A DNA stretch of 64,000 bases from Mesorhizobium australicum WSM2073 (GCF_000230995.2 NC_019973.1:1054001-1118000); one strand, 5' to 3'. Counted from the first letter of the stretch, positions 23,801 through 32,027 are shown. Notes: generated by a model not told the origin, from the letters alone. Made by a program: numbers and translations.

Positions 23801-24289
23801 ATGGTGCAGTCTGGTCCAATGGTGGAAAACTCCCACGTTCTCTATGCGCGCGAACTGGCGCTCGGCATTCCCGAATTCCGCCGCGTGCTGGTGGAATCCG
23901 GTCTCGGCGAAGTCCGGCCCGTCGATGACGAGGCAAGGCTGAAGGCGATGCTGGAGGGCGCCAGCCTGATCGTGACCGCCCGTCTCGACATGGCCCGTCT
24001 CGACATGGCCGGTCTCGACATGGCCGGTCTCGACATGGGAGGCAGGCCGCTGATTGGCGTTGCCCGCTGCCTGACCGACTTCTCCTGGGTCTGCTACATC
24101 AGCGATCTTGCCGTCTCGGCTAAGGCGCAAGGCATGGGCATCGGCAAGGGACTGATGGACGAGGTGGCCCGGCAGCTCGGACCGTCGGTCGCCATCAGCC
24201 TGATTTCCATGCCCGACGCTGTCGGATTCTATGAACGCATCGGCATGAAGCGCGTGCCCGACGCCTTCTGGATCTCCCGCCAGCGCTGA
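23801..24289 (+). CDS. GNAT family acetyltransferase with an in-frame LDMA minisatellite
   Basis: A roughly 160-residue acetyltransferase. The GNAT core is VCYISDLAVSAKAQGMGIGKGLMDEVARQLG in parts: strand VCYISDLAV, acetyl-CoA loop QGMGIGKGLM, then VGFYERIGMKRV. Before the core, four 15-bp repeats (23981-24040) encode RLDMA-RLDMA-GLDMA-GLDMG in a loop between strands, probably extra to the normal fold. The start is uncertain: ATG 23801 or 23819, neither with a clear ribosome site. Divergent from leuD. Confidence 0.75.
   Translation: MVQSGPMVENSHVLYARELALGIPEFRRVLVESGLGEVRPVDDEARLKAMLEGASLIVTARLDMARLDMAGLDMAGLDMGGRPLIGVARCLTDFSWVCYISDLAVSAKAQGMGIGKGLMDEVARQLGPSVAISLISMPDAVGFYERIGMKRVPDAFWISRQR
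23981..24040 (+). repeat. four tandem 15-bp repeats inside the GNAT gene
   Basis: Units CGTCTCGACATGGCC (two copies) then GGTCTCGACATGGCC and GGTCTCGACATGGGA run without interruption. The unit length is a multiple of three, so copy-number change would keep the frame and only lengthen or shorten a loop. Confidence 0.92.
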
Positions 24290-24337
24290 CTTTTCCTCTG
24301 TGATCCATCCATCGTCAACGGTGAGCGACCTTGTCGC

Positions 24338-24365
24338 TTAACATGCAACCAAATGGTTGCATATT
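24338..24365 (+). promoter_or_regulatory. promoter with overlapping palindromic operator for the ArsR operon
   Basis: A -35-like TTAACA (24338-24343) and -10-like CATATT (24360-24365) are 16 bp apart. A perfect 20-bp palindrome fills the spacer and overlaps the -10: ATGCAACCA (24343-24351), AA, TGGTTGCAT (24354-24362). This is an ideal place for autorepression by the ArsR protein encoded at once downstream. The expected transcription start is at or next to the ATG (24372), predicting a leaderless mRNA. Confidence 0.65.
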
Positions 24366-24371
24366 AAAGCC

Positions 24372-24689
24372 ATGAGCATGGATGCCGTCTTTCGCGCCCT
24401 GGCCGACCCGACACGCCGGCAATTGCTGGACAGCCTCCATGCCAGGAACGGACAGACGCTCAATGCGCTGTGCGCGGAGATGGCCATGACCCGCCAGGCG
24501 GTGACCAAGCACCTGGCGATCCTGGAAGAGGCGAACCTCGTCACCACCATCCGCCGGGGCCGAGAGAAGGAGCACTACCTCAACCCGGTTCCGATCAATG
24601 AGATCGCCGAACGCTGGATCGGCAAATTCGAGCGCCACCGGCTTGATGCATTGAGTGATCTGAAGAAACGCCTCGAAAGGGAAGACTGA
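24372..24689 (+). CDS. ArsR family transcriptional regulator
   Basis: A 105-residue winged-helix repressor beginning MSMDAVFRALADPTRRQLLD, the classic ArsR N-terminus, with the recognition helix in MTRQAVTKHLAILEEANLV and the wing RRGREKEHYLNP. The thiol metal-binding motif ELCVCDL of metal-sensing ArsR proteins is absent, so it is probably not a metalloregulator. It is the type commonly paired with AHSA1/SRPBCC genes. No ribosome site is seen and the promoter sits directly before the ATG. It overlaps the next gene by ATGA. Confidence 0.88.
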   Translation: MSMDAVFRALADPTRRQLLDSLHARNGQTLNALCAEMAMTRQAVTKHLAILEEANLVTTIRRGREKEHYLNPVPINEIAERWIGKFERHRLDALSDLKKRLERED

Positions 24690-25135
24690 TGAGCAACAGC
24701 TTCGTTTACGTGACCTATATCCGCACCACGCCGAAGAAACTCTGGGAGGCGTTGACCGCCCCGGAGTTCAACCGGCAGTTTTTCCTCTGCTCCTATCAGG
24801 AGAGCGATTGGAAAGTGGGCTCCAGCTGGAAGCTGATCTTCCCGGACGGCCGTGTCGCCGACAGTGGCGAGATTCTCGAGATCGACCCGCCACGACGCCT
24901 GGTCATCAAATGGCGCAATGAATGGATGCCCGAGATCAGGCAAGACGGCTACACGCGCTGCACCTTCACCATCGAGCCCGACGGCGAGCTGATGAAACTT
25001 GCCGTCACCCATGAGGCGGACGGCCCGCACAGGTTGATCGGCAATGTCGCCAAGGGCTGGCCGCTGGTGCTGGCCAGCCTGAAGAGTCTGCTCGAGACCG
25101 GCAAGGGATTCGAGCGTCCGCCATCGAAAGCTTGA
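24689..25135 (+). CDS. SRPBCC (AHSA1-like) protein
   Basis: A 148-residue protein of the activator-of-Hsp90-homolog fold group: it begins VYVTYIRTTPKKLWEALTAPEF, then WKVGSSWKLIFPDGRVADSGEILEIDPPRRLVIKW (in parts), and ends with a long helix GWPLVLASLKSLLETGK. The ligand is unknown. Its ATG overlaps the stop of the ArsR gene, so the regulator and this protein are co-translated; a second related gene follows 41 bp later. Confidence 0.85.
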   Translation: MSNSFVYVTYIRTTPKKLWEALTAPEFNRQFFLCSYQESDWKVGSSWKLIFPDGRVADSGEILEIDPPRRLVIKWRNEWMPEIRQDGYTRCTFTIEPDGELMKLAVTHEADGPHRLIGNVAKGWPLVLASLKSLLETGKGFERPPSKA

Positions 25136-25176
25136 ACTCGTTTCGCTAGCCGAACAAATTTCACGTGGAGGCATCG

Positions 25177-25668
25177 ATGATGCACGCTCTCAGGGTGCGG
25201 AGCATGACCAATGGCGAGACGATCATGGCATCGGCCGAGATCGGCGCGCCTCCCGAACGCGTCTTCGGGGCGCTGGTCGGCAAGGAAGCCGAGCAATGGT
25301 GGGGGTCAGCCGATACCTACCGGATGGTCGACTGGTCGGCCGACCTTCGCGTCGGCGGCCGCTGGACTGTTGTCGTGCGCACGGCCGGCGGTAGGGACCT
25401 GCCGGCCGGCGGCGAATTCCTCGAAATCGAAACACCGCGCCGGATCGTGCAGACGTGGGCCCATGGCTGGGACCATCCCACGCTTGGCCGGCGGCAAACC
25501 AGGGTCGCCTGGCTGCTGGAGCCTATCGCCGACGGCACGCGCGTCACCATCTGCCATGGCGGCTTTGGCGGGCGGCAAGAGGCGGCGGCTGAACATGCCG
25601 AGGACTGGGCCCGGGTGCTGGCCTGGCTGCAGGCGCATGTCGAGGCTGGAAGGCTGGCTGCGGCCTGA
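25177..25668 (+). CDS. SRPBCC (AHSA1-like) protein
   Basis: A 163-residue relative of the preceding protein, with the same plan: SAEIGAPPERVFGALVGKEA, WWGSADTY, LRVGGRWTVVVRTAGG, GGEFLEIETPRRIVQTWAHGW in parts, then a C-terminal helix DWARVLAWLQAHVEAGRL. The ATG at 25177 has GGAGG 5 bases upstream. It is the third gene of the ArsR-controlled cluster; two divergent SRPBCC paralogs in one operon suggest two related ligands or a heteromer. Function unknown. Confidence 0.83.
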   Translation: MMHALRVRSMTNGETIMASAEIGAPPERVFGALVGKEAEQWWGSADTYRMVDWSADLRVGGRWTVVVRTAGGRDLPAGGEFLEIETPRRIVQTWAHGWDHPTLGRRQTRVAWLLEPIADGTRVTICHGGFGGRQEAAAEHAEDWARVLAWLQAHVEAGRLAAA

Positions 25669-25670
25669 TC

Positions 25671-25705
25671 GGCGTGCGGAGCGACGTCACGCCCCTCCGC
25701 ACGCC
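25671..25705 (+). terminator. stem-loop after the SRPBCC operon
   Basis: A perfect 11-bp inverted repeat (GGCGTGCGGAG 25671-25681, CTCCGCACGCC 25695-25705) lies 2 bp after the stop. It has no T-run, so it may be a transcript-stabilising or rho-assisted terminator hairpin rather than a classical intrinsic terminator. Confidence 0.55.
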
Positions 25706-25739
25706 TTGACCCACGCCTGTTCTGGTCCACATCCCTTGC

Positions 25740-26477
25740 ATGGGAAAACAGGCATGTTTCATAGGCACGGCTGGCTGGGGCATTCCGACACGATACAAGA
25801 ATAATTTCCCGCAACCCGGATCGCATCTCGAACGCTACGCCCGGCACTTTCCGATCGTCGAGATCGACACGTCCTTCTACAAGCCGCACCGCCGCGAGAC
25901 CTATGAGCGCTGGGCACGCGCCGTGCCGCAGGATTTCCGCTTCGCCATCAAGATGCCGAAGGCGATCACCCATGAGCGCCGTCTCGTGGACTGCAACGAC
26001 CCTTTGCAAAGCTTTCTCCAAGAGGTCGAAGGTCTCGGCGCAAAGCTCAGCGTGCTTCTGGTGCAGCTGCCGCCGAGCCTGCCCTTCGAGCCCGATGTCG
26101 CGAGCGCTTTCTTCGACATGGTGGGCACCCGAACCGAAACTAGGGTGGTGTGCGAGCCGCGCCATCCCAGCTGGTTCGAAGCAGAGGCTGAAGCGCTTCT
26201 GGCCGATCGCCGGATCGCGCGCGTTGCCGCCGATCCCGCTCCGGTGCCACCTGCGGCGATGCCGGGCGGCTGGCCCGGCATCGCCTATTTCCGCTGGCAC
26301 GGCGCGCCGCGCGTCTACTACTCCGACTACGATGCCGAAAGCCTCGACCGATTCAGCCGGCAAGTCGAGGCGGCGGCCGCTTCGGGTGCCGAGGTCTGGG
26401 GAATCTTCGACAACACGGCCGGAGGCAATGCGCTGGGCAACGCGCTCAAGGTTGACGCCCAGACTTCGTCATTCTAG
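25740..26477 (+). CDS. DUF72 family protein (YecE-like)
   Basis: A 245-residue TIM-barrel-like protein: FIGTAGWGIP at the start, VEIDTSFYKPHRRETYERW, FAIKMPKAITHERRL, VVCEPRHPSWF, and YFRWHGAPRVYYSDYD. These are the diagnostic DUF72 segments; the biochemical role is unsettled. The stop codon and last two or three codons (SSF-stop) fall within the left arm of a dispersed inverted repeat, so the C-terminus appears to have been set by repeat insertion. It may be cotranscribed with the SRPBCC genes. Confidence 0.87.
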   Translation: MGKQACFIGTAGWGIPTRYKNNFPQPGSHLERYARHFPIVEIDTSFYKPHRRETYERWARAVPQDFRFAIKMPKAITHERRLVDCNDPLQSFLQEVEGLGAKLSVLLVQLPPSLPFEPDVASAFFDMVGTRTETRVVCEPRHPSWFEAEAEALLADRRIARVAADPAPVPPAAMPGGWPGIAYFRWHGAPRVYYSDYDAESLDRFSRQVEAAAASGAEVWGIFDNTAGGNALGNALKVDAQTSSF

Positions 26478-26669
26478 GGCGAGGCAAGGAGCGCAGCGAC
26501 GCCGCGCGACCCTAGAATCCATGCCGCGACGTCGACTTGTCGCGACAATACGCGCCAATCGGCACCCCCTTCGTTCTGCGCCGTTAGAACACTACGACAA
26601 CGGTAACGGCATGGATTCCAGGGTCTCCGCGACGTCGCTTCGCTCCTGCTCCGCCCTGGAATGACGAAG
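26464..26669. repeat. 206-bp element with ~63-bp imperfect terminal inverted repeats
   Basis: Left arm 26464-26526 and right arm 26607-26669 are about 85% complementary; each starts CTTCGTCATTC at its outer end and finishes GAATCCATGCCG toward the centre. Within each arm a further hairpin is possible (TTCTAGGG/CCCTAGAA). Shorter relatives of the arm occur at 33936-33990 and 40405-40461. It encodes nothing obvious and resembles rhizobial intergenic mosaic or MITE-like repeats. Confidence 0.85.
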
Positions 26670-26709
26670 AAACTGAGCGCCTGGCAAACCCGCGAGGCAG
26701 CCCCTGACC

Positions 26710-27876
26710 TCAAATCACATTCAATTCCCGGAAGGCCCGCCCTTCGGCGACACGCGCGTAGCCAAATGCCGAGCAGTCGATCGTCCGGTAGCCGCCATGC
26801 ACGATCAGTTCGGCCAGCGCCTTGCCGACCGCCGGCGCCTGTTGCAGGCCATGGCCGGAGAAACCGTTGGCGAACAGGAAATTCGTCACTTGCGGGTGCG
26901 GGCCGATCACGGCGTTCTGGTCCAGCGTGTTGTAATCGTAGTGCCCGGCCCAGGCGCGCGTCGCCTTGATCGCCTCGAAGGCCGGGATGCGGGTTGCCAG
27001 GACCGGCCAGATCACCTCTTCGAACAACGGCCAGTCGACGTCGAAGTCCCCGGGGTCGGCCGGGCCGTCGCCCTCTTCCGGCTCAGCGCCGCCGGTGAGG
27101 TAGACCGAGCCTTCCGGCCTGACATAGATGCCGGAGGGATCGACCAATAATGGCATGTCAGTAAATTTGTCCCGCGCGTCGAACACGAAGACGTTGCGCT
27201 TGCGCGGCTCGACCGGCAGCGAAAGCTGGGCAAGGGCGGCGACCTTGCCGGCATTCGGCCCGGCGGCATTGATGACGGTGCCGGCCTCGAGCCGATCGCC
27301 ATTGTCGAGGCTGACGCCGGTGACGCGGTCACCCTGCCGCTCGACGCCGGTGACCGACGCGCTGATGAAGTCGATCTTCTTCTGCCGCAGCGCCTTGCGA
27401 AACAGCATCAGCATCGCATGCGCGTCGAACCAGCCCTCGCCGGTCCGGCCATAGGCGCCGGCGGTGATGCCTTCGGCCGACAGCCAGGGGAAGCGGCGCG
27501 TCAGCTGGTCGGCGTCCTCGAGCAGGATGTCGGCGCCCTCGGCGACCTGCGCTTCGTGGTTGGCTTTCAGGATCGGCAGCCCGGCCTCGCCGGCAAGGAT
27601 GAGGTAGCCGCCCTCGCGAAAACCGATATCGGCGTCGGTGCCGAATTCTTCCTTCAGCCGCCGAAACAGTTTTAGCGTGAACTGCGACAGGCGGATGTTT
27701 TGCGGAATGGAGAATTGCTGGCGGATCGAGGCCATGGACAGCGTCGTCGCCGCATGGGCGAATTGCGGGTCGCGCTCGATCAGTGCGATCGAACCGGAAA
27801 ATCCTTCCTCGCGCAGATAGTAGGCGATCGAGGATCCGACGATGGCCCCGCCGATGATGACGATGTCGTAGCGCAC
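26710..27876 (-). CDS. FAD-dependent oxidoreductase (DAO family, sarcosine/D-amino-acid oxidase-like)
   Basis: A 388-residue flavoprotein. The N-terminal dinucleotide motif YDIVIIGGAIVGSSIAYYL and ERDP acidic end bind FAD. A second FAD segment, VINAAGPNAGKVA, sits near 208, and the C-terminus has YNTLDQNAVIGPHP and FANGFSGHGLQQAPAVGKALAELI in parts. This is the DadA/SoxB/glycine-oxidase fold; the amine substrate is not readable. It lies 27 bp after the histidine kinase and is the last gene of the four-gene operon. Confidence 0.88.
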   Translation of the reverse strand: MRYDIVIIGGAIVGSSIAYYLREEGFSGSIALIERDPQFAHAATTLSMASIRQQFSIPQNIRLSQFTLKLFRRLKEEFGTDADIGFREGGYLILAGEAGLPILKANHEAQVAEGADILLEDADQLTRRFPWLSAEGITAGAYGRTGEGWFDAHAMLMLFRKALRQKKIDFISASVTGVERQGDRVTGVSLDNGDRLEAGTVINAAGPNAGKVAALAQLSLPVEPRKRNVFVFDARDKFTDMPLLVDPSGIYVRPEGSVYLTGGAEPEEGDGPADPGDFDVDWPLFEEVIWPVLATRIPAFEAIKATRAWAGHYDYNTLDQNAVIGPHPQVTNFLFANGFSGHGLQQAPAVGKALAELIVHGGYRTIDCSAFGYARVAEGRAFRELNVI

Positions 27877-27903
27877 TTTTTTCTCCGATCCGCCGTCCGC
27901 AAT

Positions 27904-29520
27904 CTACGCGACCGGCAAAGTGATCTCGAAGCGCGTGCCGCGCTCGGAGTCAACCAGCCGGATCGTACCATCATGCGCTTTCAGGAGGGCCAGCACGATG
28001 CCAAGCCCCATGCCGGTGCCGCCCGTATCGCGTCGCGTGGTGAAGAACGGCTCGAAGATGCGCGCTTGGTTGCTTGGCGAGATGCCGGCGCCGTCGTCGC
28101 TGACCAGCACGGTCGCCTTGCCGCCGGCGCTTGCGGCGGTGATCGAAACCAGCGTCGCGCCGTGCCTGGCGGAATTGTCGATGAGGTTGGCAAGCACGAT
28201 CGCCGCGTTCTCGGCCGAGATGCGCAAGGCCAGGTCGCCACCGGCCTTGACTTCAACCGCCAACCTGGTGTCGACGGGAAGCAGGGCCAGCGCCGCGCCG
28301 ACCGAGGTGCTTTCGCCGCTGGGTGCCAGGTTTTCGGCCCGCGCCAGGTCGAGCAGCCGCCGGACCAAAAGGTTGAGCCGCCCCGCATCGGTGACGATAT
28401 TGTCGGAGAAGCGCCGCCGCTCGTCATCGCCCATCGCGCTGCCTGAATCGCGCAGCAGTTCGGCCGCGCCCTGGATCGCCGTCAGCGGCGATTTGAGTTC
28501 ATGCGAGACATGGGTGGCGAAGGTCTGGATGGCGTCCGAGCGCGCCTGCAGTTTTTCGGCCATGTCGAGAAAGGCGGCGGAAAGCTCCGCCATTTCTCGC
28601 GTGCCATGGTGGTCGAGAGGCCGGATCGCGTCGCGCTCGCCGGCGGCGATGCGCTGGGTGCGGTCGATCAGCGCGTAGATCGGCCGGCTGACGGTGCGCA
28701 GGAAGACGAGGCCGATGAGCAGCGTGCCGCCGAGAATGGCGATCGCCGCCGCCGTCACCTTGCCGCGTTCGCCATAGAGATGTTTTATGATGTTGTTGGG
28801 CGTCCGCGAGACATAGACCAAGCCGGCGACCTTGCCGTCGACGGCCACCGGCAAAGCGACGAAGACGCGCACCTTGGTGCCGCGGCTGACCGAATAGAGC
28901 GGCGGCGCCGGCTGGTTGGGGATGCGCAGCCGGAGCGCGCTGGCATAGCGCCCGGCAAGTGCTGCGCGCACCTCCTCGACCCCGGCAAGCGACTGCCCGA
29001 TCTCGTCGCGCCCGGCAATCACCACACCCCGGGGATCGAGCAGCCGGAAGCCGGCCAGCGTGGTCTTCTGCGTCGCGTCGAGAATGCCCGCCAGCCGCGC
29101 GCCGATCGTGGCGAAAGCGGGATCGACCGTGGTGGGGATCCCCGCCGGCCGGGTCGCAAGCACGTAGTCCGAGGCGAGATCGAGCTGCGGCTCGATCGGC
29201 CGATAGGGCGAATCGAGATTGGCGCCTCGGCTCGCATAGCCATTGGCCGGCGGCATCGCCACGCCAAGCTTTTCCGGTGAAATGCCGGCGTCGCGGACCT
29301 CCTGCGCGTAGATGGCGGCGATGGCCGCGCCCTGTGCGATCAGTTCTGCCTCGGTCTGGCGGATCAGTTGGTTCTCATAGAGGCGGAAGAAGAACAGGCC
29401 GACCAGCGGCAGGGACATCACCAGGATCAGGATGGCGACGACGACGGTGGCGAGGCGAGGCCGCCATTTGCGGCCGATCCACTTGCTGCCAATCGATTTG
29501 CTTGATGTCGTCAGCCGCAT
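27904..29520 (-). CDS. sensor histidine kinase (CreC-like)
   Basis: A 538-residue inner-membrane sensor. A first membrane helix (about 22-46), a periplasmic domain of about 220 residues and a second helix (AAAIAILGGTLLIGLVFL) precede a HAMP segment. HisKA follows with the phosphoacceptor in THVSHELKSPLTAIQGAA, then a HATPase domain with NLIDNSARHGA and the GTGMGLGIVLALLKAHDG box. The periplasmic sensor resembles CreC/ChvG-type kinases. The start at 29520 overlaps the response-regulator stop by 10 bp. Confidence 0.9.
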   Translation of the reverse strand: MRLTTSSKSIGSKWIGRKWRPRLATVVVAILILVMSLPLVGLFFFRLYENQLIRQTEAELIAQGAAIAAIYAQEVRDAGISPEKLGVAMPPANGYASRGANLDSPYRPIEPQLDLASDYVLATRPAGIPTTVDPAFATIGARLAGILDATQKTTLAGFRLLDPRGVVIAGRDEIGQSLAGVEEVRAALAGRYASALRLRIPNQPAPPLYSVSRGTKVRVFVALPVAVDGKVAGLVYVSRTPNNIIKHLYGERGKVTAAAIAILGGTLLIGLVFLRTVSRPIYALIDRTQRIAAGERDAIRPLDHHGTREMAELSAAFLDMAEKLQARSDAIQTFATHVSHELKSPLTAIQGAAELLRDSGSAMGDDERRRFSDNIVTDAGRLNLLVRRLLDLARAENLAPSGESTSVGAALALLPVDTRLAVEVKAGGDLALRISAENAAIVLANLIDNSARHGATLVSITAASAGGKATVLVSDDGAGISPSNQARIFEPFFTTRRDTGGTGMGLGIVLALLKAHDGTIRLVDSERGTRFEITLPVA

Positions 29521-30203
29521 CGGCCGAGCCGGAAGCCGACGCCATGCACGGTCTCGATGACCTCCGGGCACCCCACGGCCGCCAGCTTGGCCCGGATGTT
29601 GCGGATATGGCTGTCGACGGTGCGGTCGGCGACATGGATCTTGCCGGCATAGGCGTTGGCCATCACCGCGTCGCGGTCGAGCACATGGGTGGGCCGCGCC
29701 AGAAACCCTTTCAGGATCGAGAACTCGATCGCCGTCAGGGCGAGCGGCTTGCCGTCGAAGGCGGCCGCGTGGCTGGCCGGCGCCAGGGTGAGCTTTCCCT
29801 GCGCGAACTGCCTGTCGTCGGCCAGTTCCGGCGCCGCCGGACGGGCGCGGCGCAGGATGACGTTGACACGGGCGACAAGTTCGCGCGGGCTGAACGGTTT
29901 GGTGACATAGTCGTCGCCACCCATTTCGAGCCCGAGGATGCGGTCGATCTCCTCGTCGCGCGCGGACAGGAACAACACCGGTACGTCTGATGTGTGACGC
30001 AGCCGCCGGCAGACCTCCAGCCCGTCCATCTCCGGCATGCCGATGTCGAGCACGACAAGGTCGGGTGTGCTTCGTTCGATTGCCTGCAGGGCGGCGGCGC
30101 CATCGGAGACGGCAGCCGTTTTCATGCCGGCCTTTTCCAGCGCGAAGCAGATCACTTCGCGGATATGCGGGTCGTCGTCGGCGACGAGGATGTGATGCGG
30201 CAT
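29511..30203 (-). CDS. OmpR-family response regulator
   Basis: A 230-residue two-domain regulator. The receiver domain has the acidic pocket ADDD near residue 8, the phosphorylated Asp53 in VLDIGMPEMDG and the lysine in YVTKPFSPREL. The winged-helix output domain has LTAIEFSILKGFLARP and TVDSHIRNIRAKLA. It begins 3 bp after the stop of the DUF4173 gene and its end overlaps the kinase start, so membrane protein, regulator and kinase are co-expressed. Confidence 0.93.
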   Translation of the reverse strand: MPHHILVADDDPHIREVICFALEKAGMKTAAVSDGAAALQAIERSTPDLVVLDIGMPEMDGLEVCRRLRHTSDVPVLFLSARDEEIDRILGLEMGGDDYVTKPFSPRELVARVNVILRRARPAAPELADDRQFAQGKLTLAPASHAAAFDGKPLALTAIEFSILKGFLARPTHVLDRDAVMANAYAGKIHVADRTVDSHIRNIRAKLAAVGCPEVIETVHGVGFRLGRCG

Positions 30204-30206
30204 GGA

Positions 30207-31742
30207 TTAGCGATCCGGCACGGGTTCTGCGACGCTGGGAACAATAGGCCGCCTGTTGTCGAGATAGCGAAGCAGGCGCCAGTCGCGGAAGCTCCAGCTT
30301 CGCCAGTTTTCCTGCAGGCCGCGATACCAGCCTTCATCGACACCGCGCAACCTTGCCAGTTCGGCGACGGCACCGGCATTGGCCGTCCCGCGCTGACGAT
30401 CGAAGAAGCGATCGAGCGCCGGAAACGCGTCCGGCCCGAGCGAGCGGAGATACCAGGCGTCGAGCGGGATGCCCTGGCCGCTCATTTCGAGGGAATGGTC
30501 GACATTGTAGGTGGCGATCATGGCTGCGAAGTTGATGAAACAGCAGACATAAAGCGTCAGGGATAACGTCAGAAGATTGGCGGAGAGCAGCCATTCACTG
30601 GATTTTCCGAGCGCGATACGGGCGATGATCAGCGCAAGGCCGGCCGCCACCAGTCCCATCCAGACGAAAGTGGCGACGCGCCAGTAGGTCAGCGCATAGA
30701 TGCCGACATAGAGGTCGAGCCGCAGGATCGACGAGACGACCAGCATGATGTTCTGCGCCACCCAGGCATAGACCAGCCGACGGATGAGCGGGTCGGCCGA
30801 TGTTTCGCTGCCAGGCCTCAGCGCCGCAAGGACAAAACCGGCGGCCAGCAGCGCGGTGGCGATCAAGAGATAGGCGCCGCGATGCGCGTAGGCGGCGTAG
30901 CTCAAACCATCGGGAAGCGCGACCCCGCCCCACAGATAGGTGGCGTCGAGCCCGCTCTGCAGCGCAAACAGAATGTTGAAGACGATCAACGCGCGCAGGA
31001 TGGCGGCCTTGCCGAAGACGATGTCCTCGACGGCGTGCCTGTCGGCCGCTGGCTGGGCATCGGCAGGATGGTGATTTGGCCTGGCGATGCGGCGCTGAAA
31101 GCGCGGCAGGCGTGGCCGCAGAAAGGCCCAGACGCCGGCAAGCACGAATAGCCAGAAGGCAATCCGCGTCAGCTGGATCAGGTCGAGCAGCTTGAAGACG
31201 TCGATCAACGACAGCCAGTATTCGATGACCGGATTGGCAGTGCCGAACAAAGCGACGAAGACCGCGCCCAGCGTCAGCGGCATTACCCAGACCGCGATTG
31301 CCGCCAGCCTTATGCGATGTCCGCCGAACCGCCGCGCCGCTCTTCGCCATTGGAGAAAATCGCCGAGGAACCGGACCGGTGCCGCCAGTCCGAACAGCAC
31401 GATCTGGCCGGCAATTCGCGCCATGCCGTGCCACGGGCGGCCGCGCAGCGAAAGCGCGAAGGCCACCAGCGCGCCAAGGGCGACCGAGACGGACAAGGGA
31501 CTGACAGTCTCGGCGAGCGGCAACAGCGCGACAAGCAAGGTGGCCGACTTGAGCCACACCTTGCCGTCGTTGAAGGCGGCGGGATGCACGGCAACCATCG
31601 CGGCGGCAATCAGGATGGCGAACAGCGGAACCGTGATGCCGGCGGGCTGGCCGTAGAACAGGAAATCGGCGACCGCGACCAGCAGCACGGCGACGCCGAA
31701 GCGGCTGCGATAGCTTGGCGCGGCGCGGAAGAGAGAGGTCAT
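30207..31742 (-). CDS. DUF4173/DUF4153-type multi-pass membrane protein
   Basis: A 511-residue integral membrane protein with about 12 hydrophobic segments and a soluble C-terminal tail. Typical DUF4173 features are the N-terminal half, TYLWGGVALPDGLSYAAYAHRGAY (in parts), YALTYWRVATFVWMGLV and NFAAMIATYNVDHS. ATG 31742 is chosen for AGGAAG 8-13 bases upstream. It heads the operon with the response regulator and kinase, 3 bp before the regulator. Tight coupling suggests it is an auxiliary to, or the main target of, the two-component system. Function unknown. Confidence 0.85.
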   Translation of the reverse strand: MTSLFRAAPSYRSRFGVAVLLVAVADFLFYGQPAGITVPLFAILIAAAMVAVHPAAFNDGKVWLKSATLLVALLPLAETVSPLSVSVALGALVAFALSLRGRPWHGMARIAGQIVLFGLAAPVRFLGDFLQWRRAARRFGGHRIRLAAIAVWVMPLTLGAVFVALFGTANPVIEYWLSLIDVFKLLDLIQLTRIAFWLFVLAGVWAFLRPRLPRFQRRIARPNHHPADAQPAADRHAVEDIVFGKAAILRALIVFNILFALQSGLDATYLWGGVALPDGLSYAAYAHRGAYLLIATALLAAGFVLAALRPGSETSADPLIRRLVYAWVAQNIMLVVSSILRLDLYVGIYALTYWRVATFVWMGLVAAGLALIIARIALGKSSEWLLSANLLTLSLTLYVCCFINFAAMIATYNVDHSLEMSGQGIPLDAWYLRSLGPDAFPALDRFFDRQRGTANAGAVAELARLRGVDEGWYRGLQENWRSWSFRDWRLLRYLDNRRPIVPSVAEPVPDR

Positions 31743-31900
31743 GGCCTGATCTTCCTGATGGCGTCCCATCGCCATGGCGGCGGACTCTTGCGGACAAATG
31801 GGATGGGAGTTGCAGCGGGGTTGGCGCGTTGCGGGTCGATCAGCCACCAGCCTTCGCTGCGCAGCCGGTAAGGCAGACGGGGTTTTGCTTGCTTGTGCAT
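31739..31900 (-). CDS. possible small basic protein upstream of the DUF4173 gene
   Basis: A 53-residue frame (MHKQAKPRLPYRLRSEGWWL at its start; Arg/Pro/Trp-rich; ends AIRKIRP) whose stop overlaps the DUF4173 ATG in an ATGA arrangement, implying translational coupling. An AGACAGGCAGC stretch precedes the ATG and lies in a short GCCTG/CAGGC hairpin. No family is recognised, and 53 codons in GC-rich DNA can be open by chance. Confidence 0.3.
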   Translation of the reverse strand: MHKQAKPRLPYRLRSEGWWLIDPQRANPAATPIPFVRKSPPPWRWDAIRKIRP

Positions 31901-32027
31901 GCTGCCTGTCTCGCAGGCCTGCAGGAAAGCGATGCGGCGGATCGGAGGAGGTTTTCCGCAGGCGCGTGCAGTTTTCGTGCAGGGCTGGCGGCTTGCCTCG
32001 CCCGACCACACACGGCATAGATCTGAC

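Noticed and set aside
23981..24040. Possible CRISPR-like array
   Set aside because: The units are contiguous 15-bp copies without spacers, and they encode in-frame residues of the GNAT protein.
22073..24130. One 685-codon frame spanning the secreted protein, leuD and GNAT regions
   Set aside because: Only the 3' part from ATG 23008 is a real gene with its own ribosome site and signal peptide; the upstream part is out of frame with leuD.
26464..26669. Insertion sequence
   Set aside because: It is only 206 bp long, has no transposase frame and no obvious target-site duplication; better described as a palindromic repeat.
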